Origin: Nocardioides sp.
GTDB lineage: Bacteria > Actinomycetota > Actinomycetes > Propionibacteriales > Nocardioidaceae
Reading direction: 5' to 3'
Length of the DNA: 64,000 nt
Assembly: GCF_030150155.1 (NCBI RefSeq)
Contig: NZ_JASLGR010000016.1
Coordinates: forward strand, 128,547 to 192,546
Shown here piece by piece: positions 48,778 through 57,603 of this stretch (positions within the stretch are counted from its first letter, which is position 1; the number at the start of each line of letters is the position of its first letter). The notes beneath the pieces are model-generated. The model made no database searches, was not told the origin of the DNA, and saw only the letters and a list, made by a program, of their open reading frames with translations. The translations under genes and the position numbers were made by a program.

Positions 48778-50214
48778 GCGGGTGGGACGCGAGAGCTGAT
48801 CGATGAACGAGGTCACCACCGCCTCCCGAGTGGCGGGCGTGGCGAGGTTGATCAGCGCGTTGATCGGTGCCATCCGCTCCGGGAGTCCGTCCCCGGCGCC
48901 CATCCCGGCGGCGGCGAGGATGCCGTTCCACTCCTCCTCCGACAGCGTCGAGACGTCCAACGACGAGACGAACTCCGCCATCGCAGGGTCGACGACGACC
49001 GGGCCGGAAGCCCGAGCCGCGGCGACCGAGGCGGCCAGCGCCTCCAGGAACGCCGGCACGTGCGGGAGGGTGGCGGCCGACAGGGAGAGGTGCGCGTTGG
49101 CCGGCGTACGTCCGAAGGCATGTTGGGGTTGGATGTGCCAGCCGCGCAGGTTGACCTCGTCGATCAGGGTGAAGATGTCGAGCTCCCCAGCCGCGGCGTC
49201 GGCCACGCTGAAGGCGATCAGGGACGAGTCGGGGCGGGCCAGGATCCGCAGCTCGGGCAGCGCGTCGATGCCCGCGACGAGGGCGTCGACGGCGGCGAAG
49301 ACCTGGCGGTTGAGCTCCAGGTAGCCCTCGGCGCCGAGGGACTGCATCACCGCCCACGCCCCGGCCAGCGGGCCGCCGGACTTCGTCGACTGCAACGTCG
49401 TGTTGATCACCGTGTAGCCCGGCCAGTTCGCCGTCGCATAGAACTGCGGCAGCCGCAGCGCGGCGGTGCGGTGCAGCAGCAGCGAGGTGCCCTTGGGTGC
49501 GTAGCCGTACTTGTGTGAGTCCATCGAGATCGACGTGACGCCCGGCACCGCGAAGGTCCACGGCGCTACCGGGCGTCCCAGGCGTGCGGCGAACGGCAGC
49601 ACCCACCCGCCGATGCAGGCGTCGACGTGACACCGGATGCCCCGCTCGGCAGCGGCCGCGGCGACGGCCGGCACCGGGTCGATCACGCCGTGCGCGTACG
49701 ACGGCGCGCTCACCACCACCAGGACGGTCCGCTCCGGCGCCTCGTCCAGAGCAGCAGTCATCGCGGCGACGTCGGCACGGAAGTCCTCGCCCACCTCCAC
49801 CACCACCAGCTCGACGCCGAAGTAGTGCGCCGCCTTGTGGAACGCGGCGTGCACCGTCGAGGGCACCACCATCCGCGGCCGGGGCACCTCGGGCCGGGCG
49901 TCGCGGGCGGCCAGGACCGCCAGCAGGCACGACTCGGTGCCGCCGCTGGTGACGGTGCCGACCGCCCCGTCCGGCCCGTCGACCAGGTCGAGGGCGAAGC
50001 CAACCAGATCGTTCTCCAGGTCCACCAGGCTCGGGAAGGCCGACGGGTCGAGCCCGTTGGACCCGGCGTACGCGGCCACCGCCTGACGGGCCACCGCGTC
50101 GACCTCGGGCAGCCCCGAGTCGTAGACGTAGGCCAGGGTGGTGCCGCCGTGCACCGGAAGGTCGCGCTCCTGCCCGGCGGCGAGGCGGCCCAGAACGTCG
50201 GTGGGAGTGGTCAT
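48775..50214 (-). CDS. PLP-dependent decarboxylase/lyase of the GAD-sphingosine-1-phosphate lyase group
   Basis: The 479-residue fold-type I enzyme has VTSGGTESCLLAVLAARD, HAAFHKAAHYFGVEL, HVDACIGGWVLPF and the PLP-Lys segment DSHKYGYAPKG, as in sphingosine-1-phosphate lyase. There is no N-terminal membrane helix. It could be an amino-acid decarboxylase or a lyase for a phosphorylated amino alcohol. It is coupled by ATGA to an upstream MFS carrier. The start ATG 50214 is certain. Confidence 0.82.
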   Translation of the reverse strand: MTTPTDVLGRLAAGQERDLPVHGGTTLAYVYDSGLPEVDAVARQAVAAYAGSNGLDPSAFPSLVDLENDLVGFALDLVDGPDGAVGTVTSGGTESCLLAVLAARDARPEVPRPRMVVPSTVHAAFHKAAHYFGVELVVVEVGEDFRADVAAMTAALDEAPERTVLVVVSAPSYAHGVIDPVPAVAAAAAERGIRCHVDACIGGWVLPFAARLGRPVAPWTFAVPGVTSISMDSHKYGYAPKGTSLLLHRTAALRLPQFYATANWPGYTVINTTLQSTKSGGPLAGAWAVMQSLGAEGYLELNRQVFAAVDALVAGIDALPELRILARPDSSLIAFSVADAAAGELDIFTLIDEVNLRGWHIQPQHAFGRTPANAHLSLSAATLPHVPAFLEALAASVAAARASGPVVVDPAMAEFVSSLDVSTLSEEEWNGILAAAGMGAGDGLPERMAPINALINLATPATREAVVTSFIDQLSRPTR

Positions 50215-51578
50215 CGGGGGCCTCCAGGGGTGGGGGTGCGGGGCGGGGCGGGCAGCGCGTAGGTGCGCAGCCAGAACAGGCTCGCGGCGATCAGCAGCGC
50301 GGGCAGCAGGGAGAAGCCGAGCACGATCGCGGTCAGGGCGCTCGAGGGCTGGGCGGCGTCGCCGCCGTGGGAGGAGACGTACCCGCCGACCGCGAGCACG
50401 AGCGCGTAGATCCCCGGCCCGATCGCCAGGCCGAGGGTCTCGCCCGCGGTCCAGATCCCGGTGAAGATCCCGATCCGGCTCTGGCCGCTGGCGGTGGCGT
50501 CGGCGGCGGCCACGTCGGGCAGCATCGCCATCGGGAAGACCTGTGCCCCCGCGTAGCCGATCCCGGCCAGTGCGACCGCGGCGAACGTCACCCCGTGGGG
50601 CAGTGAGCGAGCCCCGATCAGGATCACGGTGGCGACGATCAGCAGCACCGACGCCGCGATGTAGGAGTGCTTCTTGCCCAGCCGCCGCGAGACCAGCGAC
50701 CAGACCGGGGTCAGCACCAGGCCGGGCCCGACGAAGCAGACGAAGAGGATCGTCGACAGGCCCGAGGAGTTGTCCTTCGTCGGGTCCACCAGCACGTACC
50801 GCGCCAGATAGTCGACGCCGGCGAGCATCGCGCCGAAGCCCAGCGCCTGCACCACGAACGTGATCAGCAGGGCACGGAAGGCCGCGACCCCGGCGATCAC
50901 GCGGAGCTGGTCACGCAGGCCTCCGGCAGCCGGAGCGATCTGCGTCGAGCGGGTGCCGCGGGTGCCGACGTACGCGGCGAGGACACCGACCAGGAGGACC
51001 GCAGCCATCACCAGGCCCATCGCCCGGTAGCCGTCGCGTCCGCCGATCGCGTCCCGGATCGCCGGCGCCGAGCCGCCCGCGATCAGGATGGCCATCGCGA
51101 GCAGCACGACCCGGGAGGCCAGCAGGCCGGTCCGCTCGGTGGGGTCGTTGGTCAGCTCCGCGGGCATCGCGACGTAGGGGACCTGGAAGAAGGAGTACGC
51201 CGTCGCCGTGCCGAGGAAGGCCAGCAGCACCCATCCCACCGCGAGCGGGGTCGGCATCGACGGGGCCGCGAAGATCAGGGCGAAACCGATCACGAGCCCG
51301 ATCCCGCCGCGCAGCAGCCAGGGGCGGCGCGCCCCGCGCGGATCGACGGTGCGGTCCGAGATCCGGCCGGCGATCGGGTTGAGCACGACGTCCCACGCCT
51401 TCGGCACCAGCACCAGCGCCCCGGCGAGCACGGGGGCGACGCCGAGGGTGTCGGTGAGGTACGGCAGCAGCATCAGGCCGGGCACGGTGCCGAACGTCCC
51501 GGTCGCCACCGAGCCGGCGCCGTAGCCGAGTCGGACGCGGCCGGGCAGGCGCTCGCCGGCGGGGGAGTACGACGTCAC
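50211..51578 (-). CDS. MFS transporter of the glycoside-pentoside-hexuronide (GPH/MelB-like) type
   Basis: The 455-residue protein has 12 predicted membrane helices, the GPH-type start RLGYGAGSVATGTFGTVPG, then PIAGRISDRTVDPRGARRPWLL, and FFQVPYVAMPAELTNDPTERT. It is a Na+ or H+ symporter, here perhaps for a lipid-like or amino-alcohol substrate of the PLP enzyme it is coupled to. Repeat units and otsA follow upstream on the other side. Confidence 0.85.
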   Translation of the reverse strand: MTSYSPAGERLPGRVRLGYGAGSVATGTFGTVPGLMLLPYLTDTLGVAPVLAGALVLVPKAWDVVLNPIAGRISDRTVDPRGARRPWLLRGGIGLVIGFALIFAAPSMPTPLAVGWVLLAFLGTATAYSFFQVPYVAMPAELTNDPTERTGLLASRVVLLAMAILIAGGSAPAIRDAIGGRDGYRAMGLVMAAVLLVGVLAAYVGTRGTRSTQIAPAAGGLRDQLRVIAGVAAFRALLITFVVQALGFGAMLAGVDYLARYVLVDPTKDNSSGLSTILFVCFVGPGLVLTPVWSLVSRRLGKKHSYIAASVLLIVATVILIGARSLPHGVTFAAVALAGIGYAGAQVFPMAMLPDVAAADATASGQSRIGIFTGIWTAGETLGLAIGPGIYALVLAVGGYVSSHGGDAAQPSSALTAIVLGFSLLPALLIAASLFWLRTYALPAPPRTPTPGGPR

Positions 51579-51645
51579 CCGCTCTTTCTAGCGCCCTGAG
51601 CCGTCAGCGCGTGCGAGTTCGAGGTGCAGCGATCTCGTGTCGGTA

Positions 51646-51777
51646 GTGGTGAACCCGGAAGTCGACCGTGGTGAACCCGGAAGTCGACCGTGGTGAACCC
51701 GGAAGTCGGCGGTGGTGAACCCGGAAGTCGGCGGTGGTGAACCCGGAAGTCGGCGGTGGTGAACCCGGAAGTCAGCC
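51646..51777 (-). repeat. 22-bp intergenic repeat array, 6 copies
   Basis: Six almost identical units (GTGGTGAACCCGGAAGTCG on the plus strand) end at the TGA of otsA (51772-51774), again with the gene's stop fused to the repeat. The 67 bp between the array and the MFS start at 51578 hold nothing else I can identify. Confidence 0.88.
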
Positions 51778-53172
51778 CTGGAGGAGCTCGGGGGCGTCCA
51801 GTGCCACCATGAACGAGCGCGCCCACGCGTCGACGTCGTGACGCCTGATCGTCGAGCGCATCGCGCGCATCCGGCGGCTCAACTCGGCCTCGTCGGCGTC
51901 GTAGGCCTCACGCAGCGCCGCCTTCATCCCGTTGAGGTCGTACGGGTTGACCAGCCAGGCCTGACGCAGCTCCTCGGCGGCACCGGCGAACTCGGAGAGG
52001 ACCAGGGCGCCGTCGTCGTCGACGCGGGTGGCGACGTACTCCTTGGCGACCAGGTTCATCCCGTCGCGGTACGGGGTGACGACCATGATGTCGGCCATCC
52101 GGTACAGCGCCGCCATCTCCTCGCGCGGGTAGGAGGAGTGCATGTAGTGCACCGCCGGCTGCCCGATCCGGCCGAGGTCGCCGTTGAGCCGGCCGACGAG
52201 CTGCTCGAGCTCGTCGCGCAGGTCGCTGTAGTGCTCGACCGACTCCCGGCTGGGCACGGCGACCTGGACGAAGACGGCGTCGTCGACGTCGAAGTGACCG
52301 TCCTGCATCACCTCGCCGAACGCCTTGAGTCGAGCCAGGATGCCCTTGGTGTAGTCGAGCCGGTCGACGCCGAGGAAGATCCGGCGCGGGTTGCCCAGCG
52401 CCTCGCGCAGCTCGGCGGCACGGGCCTCGACCTCGGGCGTGCGGGCCAGCTCCTCGAAGCCCTTGGCGTCGATGGAGATGGGGTACGCCGAGGCGCGCAC
52501 GCGTCGACCGTCGGGGAGCAGTACCTCCTCGCCCTCGACCGGGTGTCCGACGCGCTGGGCCACCAGGCGGCGGAAGTTGGCGGCCGCGCCGGAGAGCTGG
52601 AAGCCGACCAGGTCGGCGCCGAGCAGGCCCTCGAGGATCTGACGTCGCCAGGGGAGCTGCTGGAAGAGCTCGGCCGGCGGGAACGGGATGTGCAGGTAGA
52701 AGCCGATCTTGAGGTCGGGGCGCAACTCGCGCAGCATCGCCGGGACGAGCTGGAGCTGGTAGTCGTGCACCCACACGGTGCCGTGCTCGGCGGCGACCTC
52801 GGCGACCTTCTCGGCGAAGCGCCGATTGACCCGCTGGTAGGCGTCCCACCACTCCCGGTGGAACATCGGCTTGGCCACCAGGTCGTGGTAGAGCGGCCAG
52901 AGCGTGCCGTTGGACATGCCCTCGTAGTGGCCCTCGACCTCGGCCTGCGACATCGACAGCGGGATCAGGTGCAGTCCGCCGACCTCGAACGGCTCGAGCT
53001 CGAGGTCGATTCCGCCGGCCCAGCCCACCCAGACCCCGTCGTTGGCCCGCAGTACGGGCTCGATCGCACTGACCAGACCCCCCGGTGACGCGCGCCATCC
53101 GGGCTCGCCTTCGGGCGTCTCGACGCGGTCGACGGGAAGTCGATTTGCCACCACCACAAGGTCGGCTGCCAT
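51772..53172 (-). CDS. otsA: Trehalose-6-phosphate synthase
   Basis: The 466-residue GT20 enzyme has VVANRLPVDR at the N-terminus, WVHDYQLQLVPAMLRE, FLHIPFPPAELF-type segment (YLHIPFPPAEL), GVDRLDYTKGIL and the late RDGMNLVAKEYVATR with donor-binding residues. It condenses glucose-6-P with UDP-glucose. The phosphatase gene is on the opposite strand at 56511-57350, separated by three genes. Confidence 0.95.
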   Translation of the reverse strand: MAADLVVVANRLPVDRVETPEGEPGWRASPGGLVSAIEPVLRANDGVWVGWAGGIDLELEPFEVGGLHLIPLSMSQAEVEGHYEGMSNGTLWPLYHDLVAKPMFHREWWDAYQRVNRRFAEKVAEVAAEHGTVWVHDYQLQLVPAMLRELRPDLKIGFYLHIPFPPAELFQQLPWRRQILEGLLGADLVGFQLSGAAANFRRLVAQRVGHPVEGEEVLLPDGRRVRASAYPISIDAKGFEELARTPEVEARAAELREALGNPRRIFLGVDRLDYTKGILARLKAFGEVMQDGHFDVDDAVFVQVAVPSRESVEHYSDLRDELEQLVGRLNGDLGRIGQPAVHYMHSSYPREEMAALYRMADIMVVTPYRDGMNLVAKEYVATRVDDDGALVLSEFAGAAEELRQAWLVNPYDLNGMKAALREAYDADEAELSRRMRAMRSTIRRHDVDAWARSFMVALDAPELLQG

Positions 53173-53327
53173 GCCTTGACCTTAGCCAGGTCGGGGTGGG
53201 GAGCGGGGCTATCGGTCTCATAAGTCCCACCCGTCACAGGGCAGGCGGGTCTAACTACACAGTTGTCATTCATCGTCTACAGTGGACGAGAACGATCGAC
53301 TGACCGACACGTCTCAGGGGGACATCG

Positions 53328-53621
53328 ATGGCCGCAGAGAACGCCGCCGACCACGGTTCCGTGGTGGCCAGCGCGCTCAGCGAGCGTGACAGCGCCATCC
53401 TCGACTTCGAGCGCCAGTGGTGGAAGTACGCCGGCGCCAAGGAGGCTGCGGTGCGCGAGAAGTTCGACATGTCGGCCACCCGCTACTACCAGGTGCTGAA
53501 CGCGTTGATCGACCGCCCTGAGGCGCTCGAGGCCGATCCGCTGTTGGTGCGTCGCCTGCGTCGGCTGCGCGCCGCACGCCAGCGCCAGCGCTCGGCCCGC
53601 CGCCTGGGCTTCGACCTCTAG
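53328..53621 (+). CDS. DUF3263 family protein
   Basis: The 97-residue protein matches the DUF3263 pattern: SERDSAILDFERQWWKYAGAKEAAVREKFDMSATRYYQVLN, a winged-helix-like DNA-binding segment, then a basic C-terminus (RRLRRLRAARQRQRSARR). It commonly precedes a LytR C-terminal domain gene in actinobacteria, as here (10-bp gap). The upstream 155 bp carry TACAGT (53278-53283) as a possible -10. Confidence 0.85.
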   Translation: MAAENAADHGSVVASALSERDSAILDFERQWWKYAGAKEAAVREKFDMSATRYYQVLNALIDRPEALEADPLLVRRLRRLRAARQRQRSARRLGFDL

Positions 53622-53630
53622 GACCAGTTC

Positions 53631-54164
53631 ATGACTACCCGCAAGGATCAGCGCGGGGTGGTGCTGCCGTCTCCGGTGGTGCTCCTCAGCATCGTCGCGG
53701 TCGTGATGGCCGGCATCGCCTTCTTCGTCACGCGTGGTAACGACTCGGCCAAGGTCGTCGAGCTGCCGACCACGTCGATCACCCCGACCTCGACGCCGAC
53801 CGGTGCTGCCACCGACTCCTCGACCGGTGCCTCGGTGACCCCGACCCCCACGCCGACCGCCAGCGCGACGCCGAAGCCGAAGCCGGTTAAGCGTTCCCAG
53901 GTCAAGGTCGTGGTCTTCAACAACACTCGGGTCAAGGGCCTGGCCGCCACCGTCAGCTCGCAGGTGACGAAGGCCGGCTGGAGGGTCGTCGGCGCCGACA
54001 ACTGGTACGGCTCCATCCCCAAGACCACGGTCTACTACCCGGCTAAGCTCAAGGACGCCGCGAAGCTGCTGGCCCTCGATCTCGGCATCAAGCGGCTCGC
54101 CAAGGCGCAGTCGCCGATGAGCAGCGACCGGCTCACCCTGATCCTGACCGGGCCGCTCTCCTAG
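53631..54164 (+). CDS. LytR_C domain membrane protein
   Basis: The 177-residue protein has an N-terminal membrane helix (VVLLSIVAVVMAGIAFFV), a Thr/Pro/Ser linker and a C-terminal LytR_C fold (KVVVFNNTRVKGLAATVSS, then WRVVGADNW). This domain is found in cell-wall glycopolymer ligases. It may be a stand-alone partner. It sits between DUF3263 and the acyltransferase gene. Confidence 0.85.
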   Translation: MTTRKDQRGVVLPSPVVLLSIVAVVMAGIAFFVTRGNDSAKVVELPTTSITPTSTPTGAATDSSTGASVTPTPTPTASATPKPKPVKRSQVKVVVFNNTRVKGLAATVSSQVTKAGWRVVGADNWYGSIPKTTVYYPAKLKDAAKLLALDLGIKRLAKAQSPMSSDRLTLILTGPLS

Positions 54165-54191
54165 CCAGGACCAGCCTCGGGTGCTGAACTT

Positions 54192-56453
54192 ATGACCACC
54201 GTCGAGAGCCCGCTGGACGCGTCCCCCGCCGACGATGCCCAGGATCTCGCGACCCCTGCGGAGGTCGGTGGCCAGCGTGAGGTCGCCACTGGCGAGGTCG
54301 CCGAGGTGGACGAGGCTGTCGAGGTCGACGAGACCGGCGCCGTCACGGAGGGCGCCGCGTCGCCCGCCGCCGAGGCAAGCCCTGAGCCTGAGGCCGAGGT
54401 CGAGCCCCGCCCCGAAGCCAAGCGCCGCAAGCGCGGCGACATCCAGGGCCTGCGCGCCCTCGCCGTCGCCCTCGTCGTGGCCGACCACATGGGCCTGCCC
54501 GGCATGCATGGCGGCTTCCTCGGTGTCGACGTCTTCTTCGTCATCTCCGGATTCCTGATCACCGGCCTGCTCGTCCACGAGGCCAAGACCCGGGGCCGGA
54601 TCTCGCTGCCCGGGTTCTGGGCGCGTCGAGCGCGCCGCGTCCTGCCCGCCGCAACGGGTGTGCTGGTCGCGACGCTCGCCACCACGGCGTACGTCGGCTC
54701 GGTCTCGGCCACCGAGCAGGCCGGCACCGATGCGATCTGGGCCTCGGGGTTCCTCGCCAACCTGCACCTGGTGCTGGAGGGGACCGACTACTTCGCCTCG
54801 GGCACGGCGTCGCTGTTCCAGCACTACTGGTCGCTGGCGGTGGAGGAGCAGTTCTACCTGGTCTGGCCGCTCCTGCTGCTGGTGATGGTCCGCTTCCGGG
54901 CCCGCAAGGGCATGATCCTGGCGATCGTCGCCACGGTGACCCTGGCCTCGCTGGCGTGGTCGCTGCACGTCACCCCGATCAATGCCGAGACGGCGTACTT
55001 CAACACGCTGGCCCGCGGCTTCGAGTTCGGCGGCGGCGCGTTCCTCGCCGTGATGGCACCGCGCTTCCCGCGCTGGCTCAACGCCCTGCTCGGCATCGTC
55101 GGCGCCGCCGGGCTGATCGCCGCCTGCGCCACCATGACCGGGGCCACCCCGTTCCCCGGCTGGCACGCCGGCATCCCGGTGCTGGCCACGATGTGCCTGC
55201 TCGCCGCGCCCACCGGACCGGTCTCGACGGTGCTGCGGATCTGGCCGCTGCGGGCGCTGGGGACGATCTCGTACTCGGTCTACCTGTGGCACTGGCCGGT
55301 GCTCCAGCTCGCCCCCGACCAGCTGCCGGAGGGCTGGAACCGGACCGAGCGCGACCTCGCGATGGTGGGGATCATCCTCGCGCTGTCGATCCTGTCCTGG
55401 GCGGTGCTCGAGGTGCCGTTCCAGAAGGGCTGGATCCCCGGCGTGCGACGCCACGGTGCGCTGGTGCTGTGGCCGCTCACGATCGGCCTCGTGCTCTCGG
55501 CTGCCTCCGCGTCCACGGCGTACGCGACCCACCAGCTCGACCAGCGCAACGCCGCTGCTGCGGCCTGGGAGAAGCAGCACGCCGCCACCGAGTCGGCCTC
55601 CGCGTCGGCCTCGCCGCAGGCCACCGTGACGCTGGCCGACGAGATCGCCGGAGCCGTCGCCGACGGCAAGGCCGGCGCCCCGCTGCCCGTCTTCGACATC
55701 GCCGCGCACAAGAAGGACTTCTGGCGCACCGACTTCGGCTGCTTCGCCGACAACCCCGACGCGGTCGCCCCCTCGTGCACGTACGGCGACACCGCGGCCT
55801 CCGCGCTGGTGGTCGTCCAGGGCGACTCGCACGCCGGGATGTGGCTGCCGGCCCTCGACGCGCTCGGCAAGGAGCAGCACTTCCGGGTGGTGCCCCTGGT
55901 CAAGCTCGGCTGCGCGCCGTTCTTCGTGCCGCAGACCATCGGCGGCGCCGACTTCCCGACGTGCGCCTCCTTCCGGCGCTGGTCGGTGCAGCGGATCGCC
56001 GAGCTCAAGCCCGACGCCGTTATCGTCGGCTACCGCGGCCTGAACGAGACCTCCCCGATGTCGGGCCGCACAATGGACGAGACCTGGACCTTCGGCGTCC
56101 GGCGCCTGATCACCCAGATCACCCCGTCGGCGGGGAAGGTGATCGTGCTCGGCGACGTCCCGACCCGGGCCGAGTCGCTCGACACCTGCGCGACCACGCC
56201 GGGCAACACCCTCGCCTCGTGCGCCATCCCCGCCACCGGCTCGGGGATCACCAGCAACGCACTGACCCGCGCCGCCCTGAGCGGCACGAGTGCGACGTAC
56301 GTCGACACCGTCGGGCTGGTCTGTGCCGACGGCACCTGCCCTGCCGCGGTCGGCACCACCTGGACCTACCGCGACCAGGACCACCTGACCGCGTCCTGGG
56401 CGCAGCACGTCACCGCGCAGCTCGGCGAGGACCTGGGCCGGATCGTCGGGTGA
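54192..56453 (+). CDS. OafA/SGNH-type membrane acyltransferase
   Basis: The 753-residue protein starts with an acidic, disordered cytoplasmic segment of about 80 residues. Ten or eleven helices follow, with GIQGLRALAV-like start (GDIQGLRALAVALVVADHMG), FFVISGFLITGL and WSLAVEEQFYLVWPLL. The C-terminal SGNH domain has QGDSHAGMW and DQDHLT. It should O-acylate a cell-wall polymer or glycolipid; the neighbours (LytR_C, trehalose genes) suggest an envelope role. Confidence 0.9.
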   Translation: MTTVESPLDASPADDAQDLATPAEVGGQREVATGEVAEVDEAVEVDETGAVTEGAASPAAEASPEPEAEVEPRPEAKRRKRGDIQGLRALAVALVVADHMGLPGMHGGFLGVDVFFVISGFLITGLLVHEAKTRGRISLPGFWARRARRVLPAATGVLVATLATTAYVGSVSATEQAGTDAIWASGFLANLHLVLEGTDYFASGTASLFQHYWSLAVEEQFYLVWPLLLLVMVRFRARKGMILAIVATVTLASLAWSLHVTPINAETAYFNTLARGFEFGGGAFLAVMAPRFPRWLNALLGIVGAAGLIAACATMTGATPFPGWHAGIPVLATMCLLAAPTGPVSTVLRIWPLRALGTISYSVYLWHWPVLQLAPDQLPEGWNRTERDLAMVGIILALSILSWAVLEVPFQKGWIPGVRRHGALVLWPLTIGLVLSAASASTAYATHQLDQRNAAAAAWEKQHAATESASASASPQATVTLADEIAGAVADGKAGAPLPVFDIAAHKKDFWRTDFGCFADNPDAVAPSCTYGDTAASALVVVQGDSHAGMWLPALDALGKEQHFRVVPLVKLGCAPFFVPQTIGGADFPTCASFRRWSVQRIAELKPDAVIVGYRGLNETSPMSGRTMDETWTFGVRRLITQITPSAGKVIVLGDVPTRAESLDTCATTPGNTLASCAIPATGSGITSNALTRAALSGTSATYVDTVGLVCADGTCPAAVGTTWTYRDQDHLTASWAQHVTAQLGEDLGRIVG

Positions 56454-56510
56454 TCTTCGCCTCCTGGTGACCTGAGGCTTTCCCGCGCGCAGGCGATCTG
56501 TGATTCGCTG

Positions 56511-57350
56511 GTGCGCATGCGATGGGTGTCGACCAGTGGGCAGGAGCGCTACGAGGCGTTGACCCAGGTGGCCTCGGACACCTTGATCGCCCTCGACTTC
56601 GACGGCACCCTGGCCCCCATCGTCGACGACCCGACCCGGGCGCGGATCCACCCTGACGCCGCCGACGTCCTGGTCGCCCTGGCCCCCAAGGTCGCCGCCA
56701 TCGCCGTGGTCACCGGCCGCCCCGCACGCCAGGTCCTCGACCTCGGCGGGCTGGAGGAGGTCGCCGACCGGATGGCGGAGTTCGGCACCGAGCTGCGCGT
56801 CTTCGGACAGTACGGCGCCGAGCGCTGGACCGCGTCGCACCGGGCGATCGTCGGACCACGCCCTCCCGCCGGGCTGGCGGCGTTCCTGCGCGACCTGCCG
56901 CGCCTGCTGCGCGAGGCCGACGCGGTCGAGGCCTACGTCGAGGAGAAGGGGCTCGCGGTCGCGGTCCACACCCGCCGCCTGCCCGACGCCGAGGAGGCCT
57001 TCGCCCGGATCAAGCCGGTGCTGTCCGCCGCAGCCGAGGCCCACGACCTGGAGGTCGAACCGGGCCGGCTGGTGGTCGAGATCCGCGACGGTGCGATGGA
57101 CAAGGGCATCGTGGTCGACCGGCTGATCACCACCCTGCCGGCCAAGGGTGTCCTCTTCGCCGGCGATGACCTTGGCGACCTGGAGGCCTTCGAGACCGTC
57201 ACCGCCTGGGCCGGGGAGGGACTGGCGAGCCTGCTGGTCTGCTCGGGCTCGGAGGAGGAGTCGCGGCTGGTGCCGCTGGCCGACGTGGTGGTGCCGGGTC
57301 CGGCCGGGGTGCTGGAGCTGCTGCGGCAGTTCGCTGCCGACGCGCTCTGA
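56511..57350 (+). CDS. otsB: Trehalose-6-phosphate phosphatase
   Basis: The start is GTG 56511 (279 residues), with in-frame ATG 56517 as alternative. HAD motifs are LIALDFDGTLAPIVDDP, VVTGRPARQV, and FAGDDLGDLEAF, plus the OtsB cap (FGQYGAERW). It dephosphorylates trehalose-6-P made by OtsA. It is preceded by the acyltransferase (57-bp gap). Confidence 0.93.
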   Translation: MRMRWVSTSGQERYEALTQVASDTLIALDFDGTLAPIVDDPTRARIHPDAADVLVALAPKVAAIAVVTGRPARQVLDLGGLEEVADRMAEFGTELRVFGQYGAERWTASHRAIVGPRPPAGLAAFLRDLPRLLREADAVEAYVEEKGLAVAVHTRRLPDAEEAFARIKPVLSAAAEAHDLEVEPGRLVVEIRDGAMDKGIVVDRLITTLPAKGVLFAGDDLGDLEAFETVTAWAGEGLASLLVCSGSEEESRLVPLADVVVPGPAGVLELLRQFAADAL

Positions 57351-57404
57351 GGTCCGGCTCCGGGGCGGTGCGGTCCGTGGGGCGTGCCGGTGACGACGTA
57401 CGGC

Positions 57405-57470
57405 GTGGGAAAGCCGGATCTGGGCGGTGGTGAACCCGGAAGTCGGCGGTGGTGAACCCGGAATTCGGCG
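57405..57470 (-). repeat. 22-bp intergenic repeat array, 3 copies (orphan orientation)
   Basis: Three units lie in the 253-bp gap between otsB (+) and the ABC gene (+). Forward orientation is leftward, yet no minus-strand gene ends beside it. It is the only array not joined to a stop codon. The rest of the gap shows no other feature. Confidence 0.8.
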
Positions 57471-57603
57471 GGTGCCTGCCATCAACCTGAACACCGGGTG
57501 AATGCAGCACGTCGTTCGCTGTGCGTTTCCTTGACCGCACGCCGCGGGTCACATTCGCTTCCTATGGTCTCCGTGTCTGTCACCGACTCGGAGGTGAAGC
57601 GAC

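Noticed and set aside
48281..49930. Reading frame encoding LPTxEIRVAHH-like repeats across the 48605 array
   Set aside because: It is the translation of the 22-bp DNA repeat plus the antisense of the PLP gene, without a start or conserved domain.
18196..57470. CRISPR array for the 22-bp repeats
   Set aside because: Units are contiguous with no spacers, occur in seven places, and there are no cas genes.
53277..57494. 1405-residue minus-strand frame covering DUF3263, LytR_C, acyltransferase and otsB
   Set aside because: No domain recognised and extreme Arg/Gly/His bias; the plus-strand genes all have conserved motifs, so this is a shadow.
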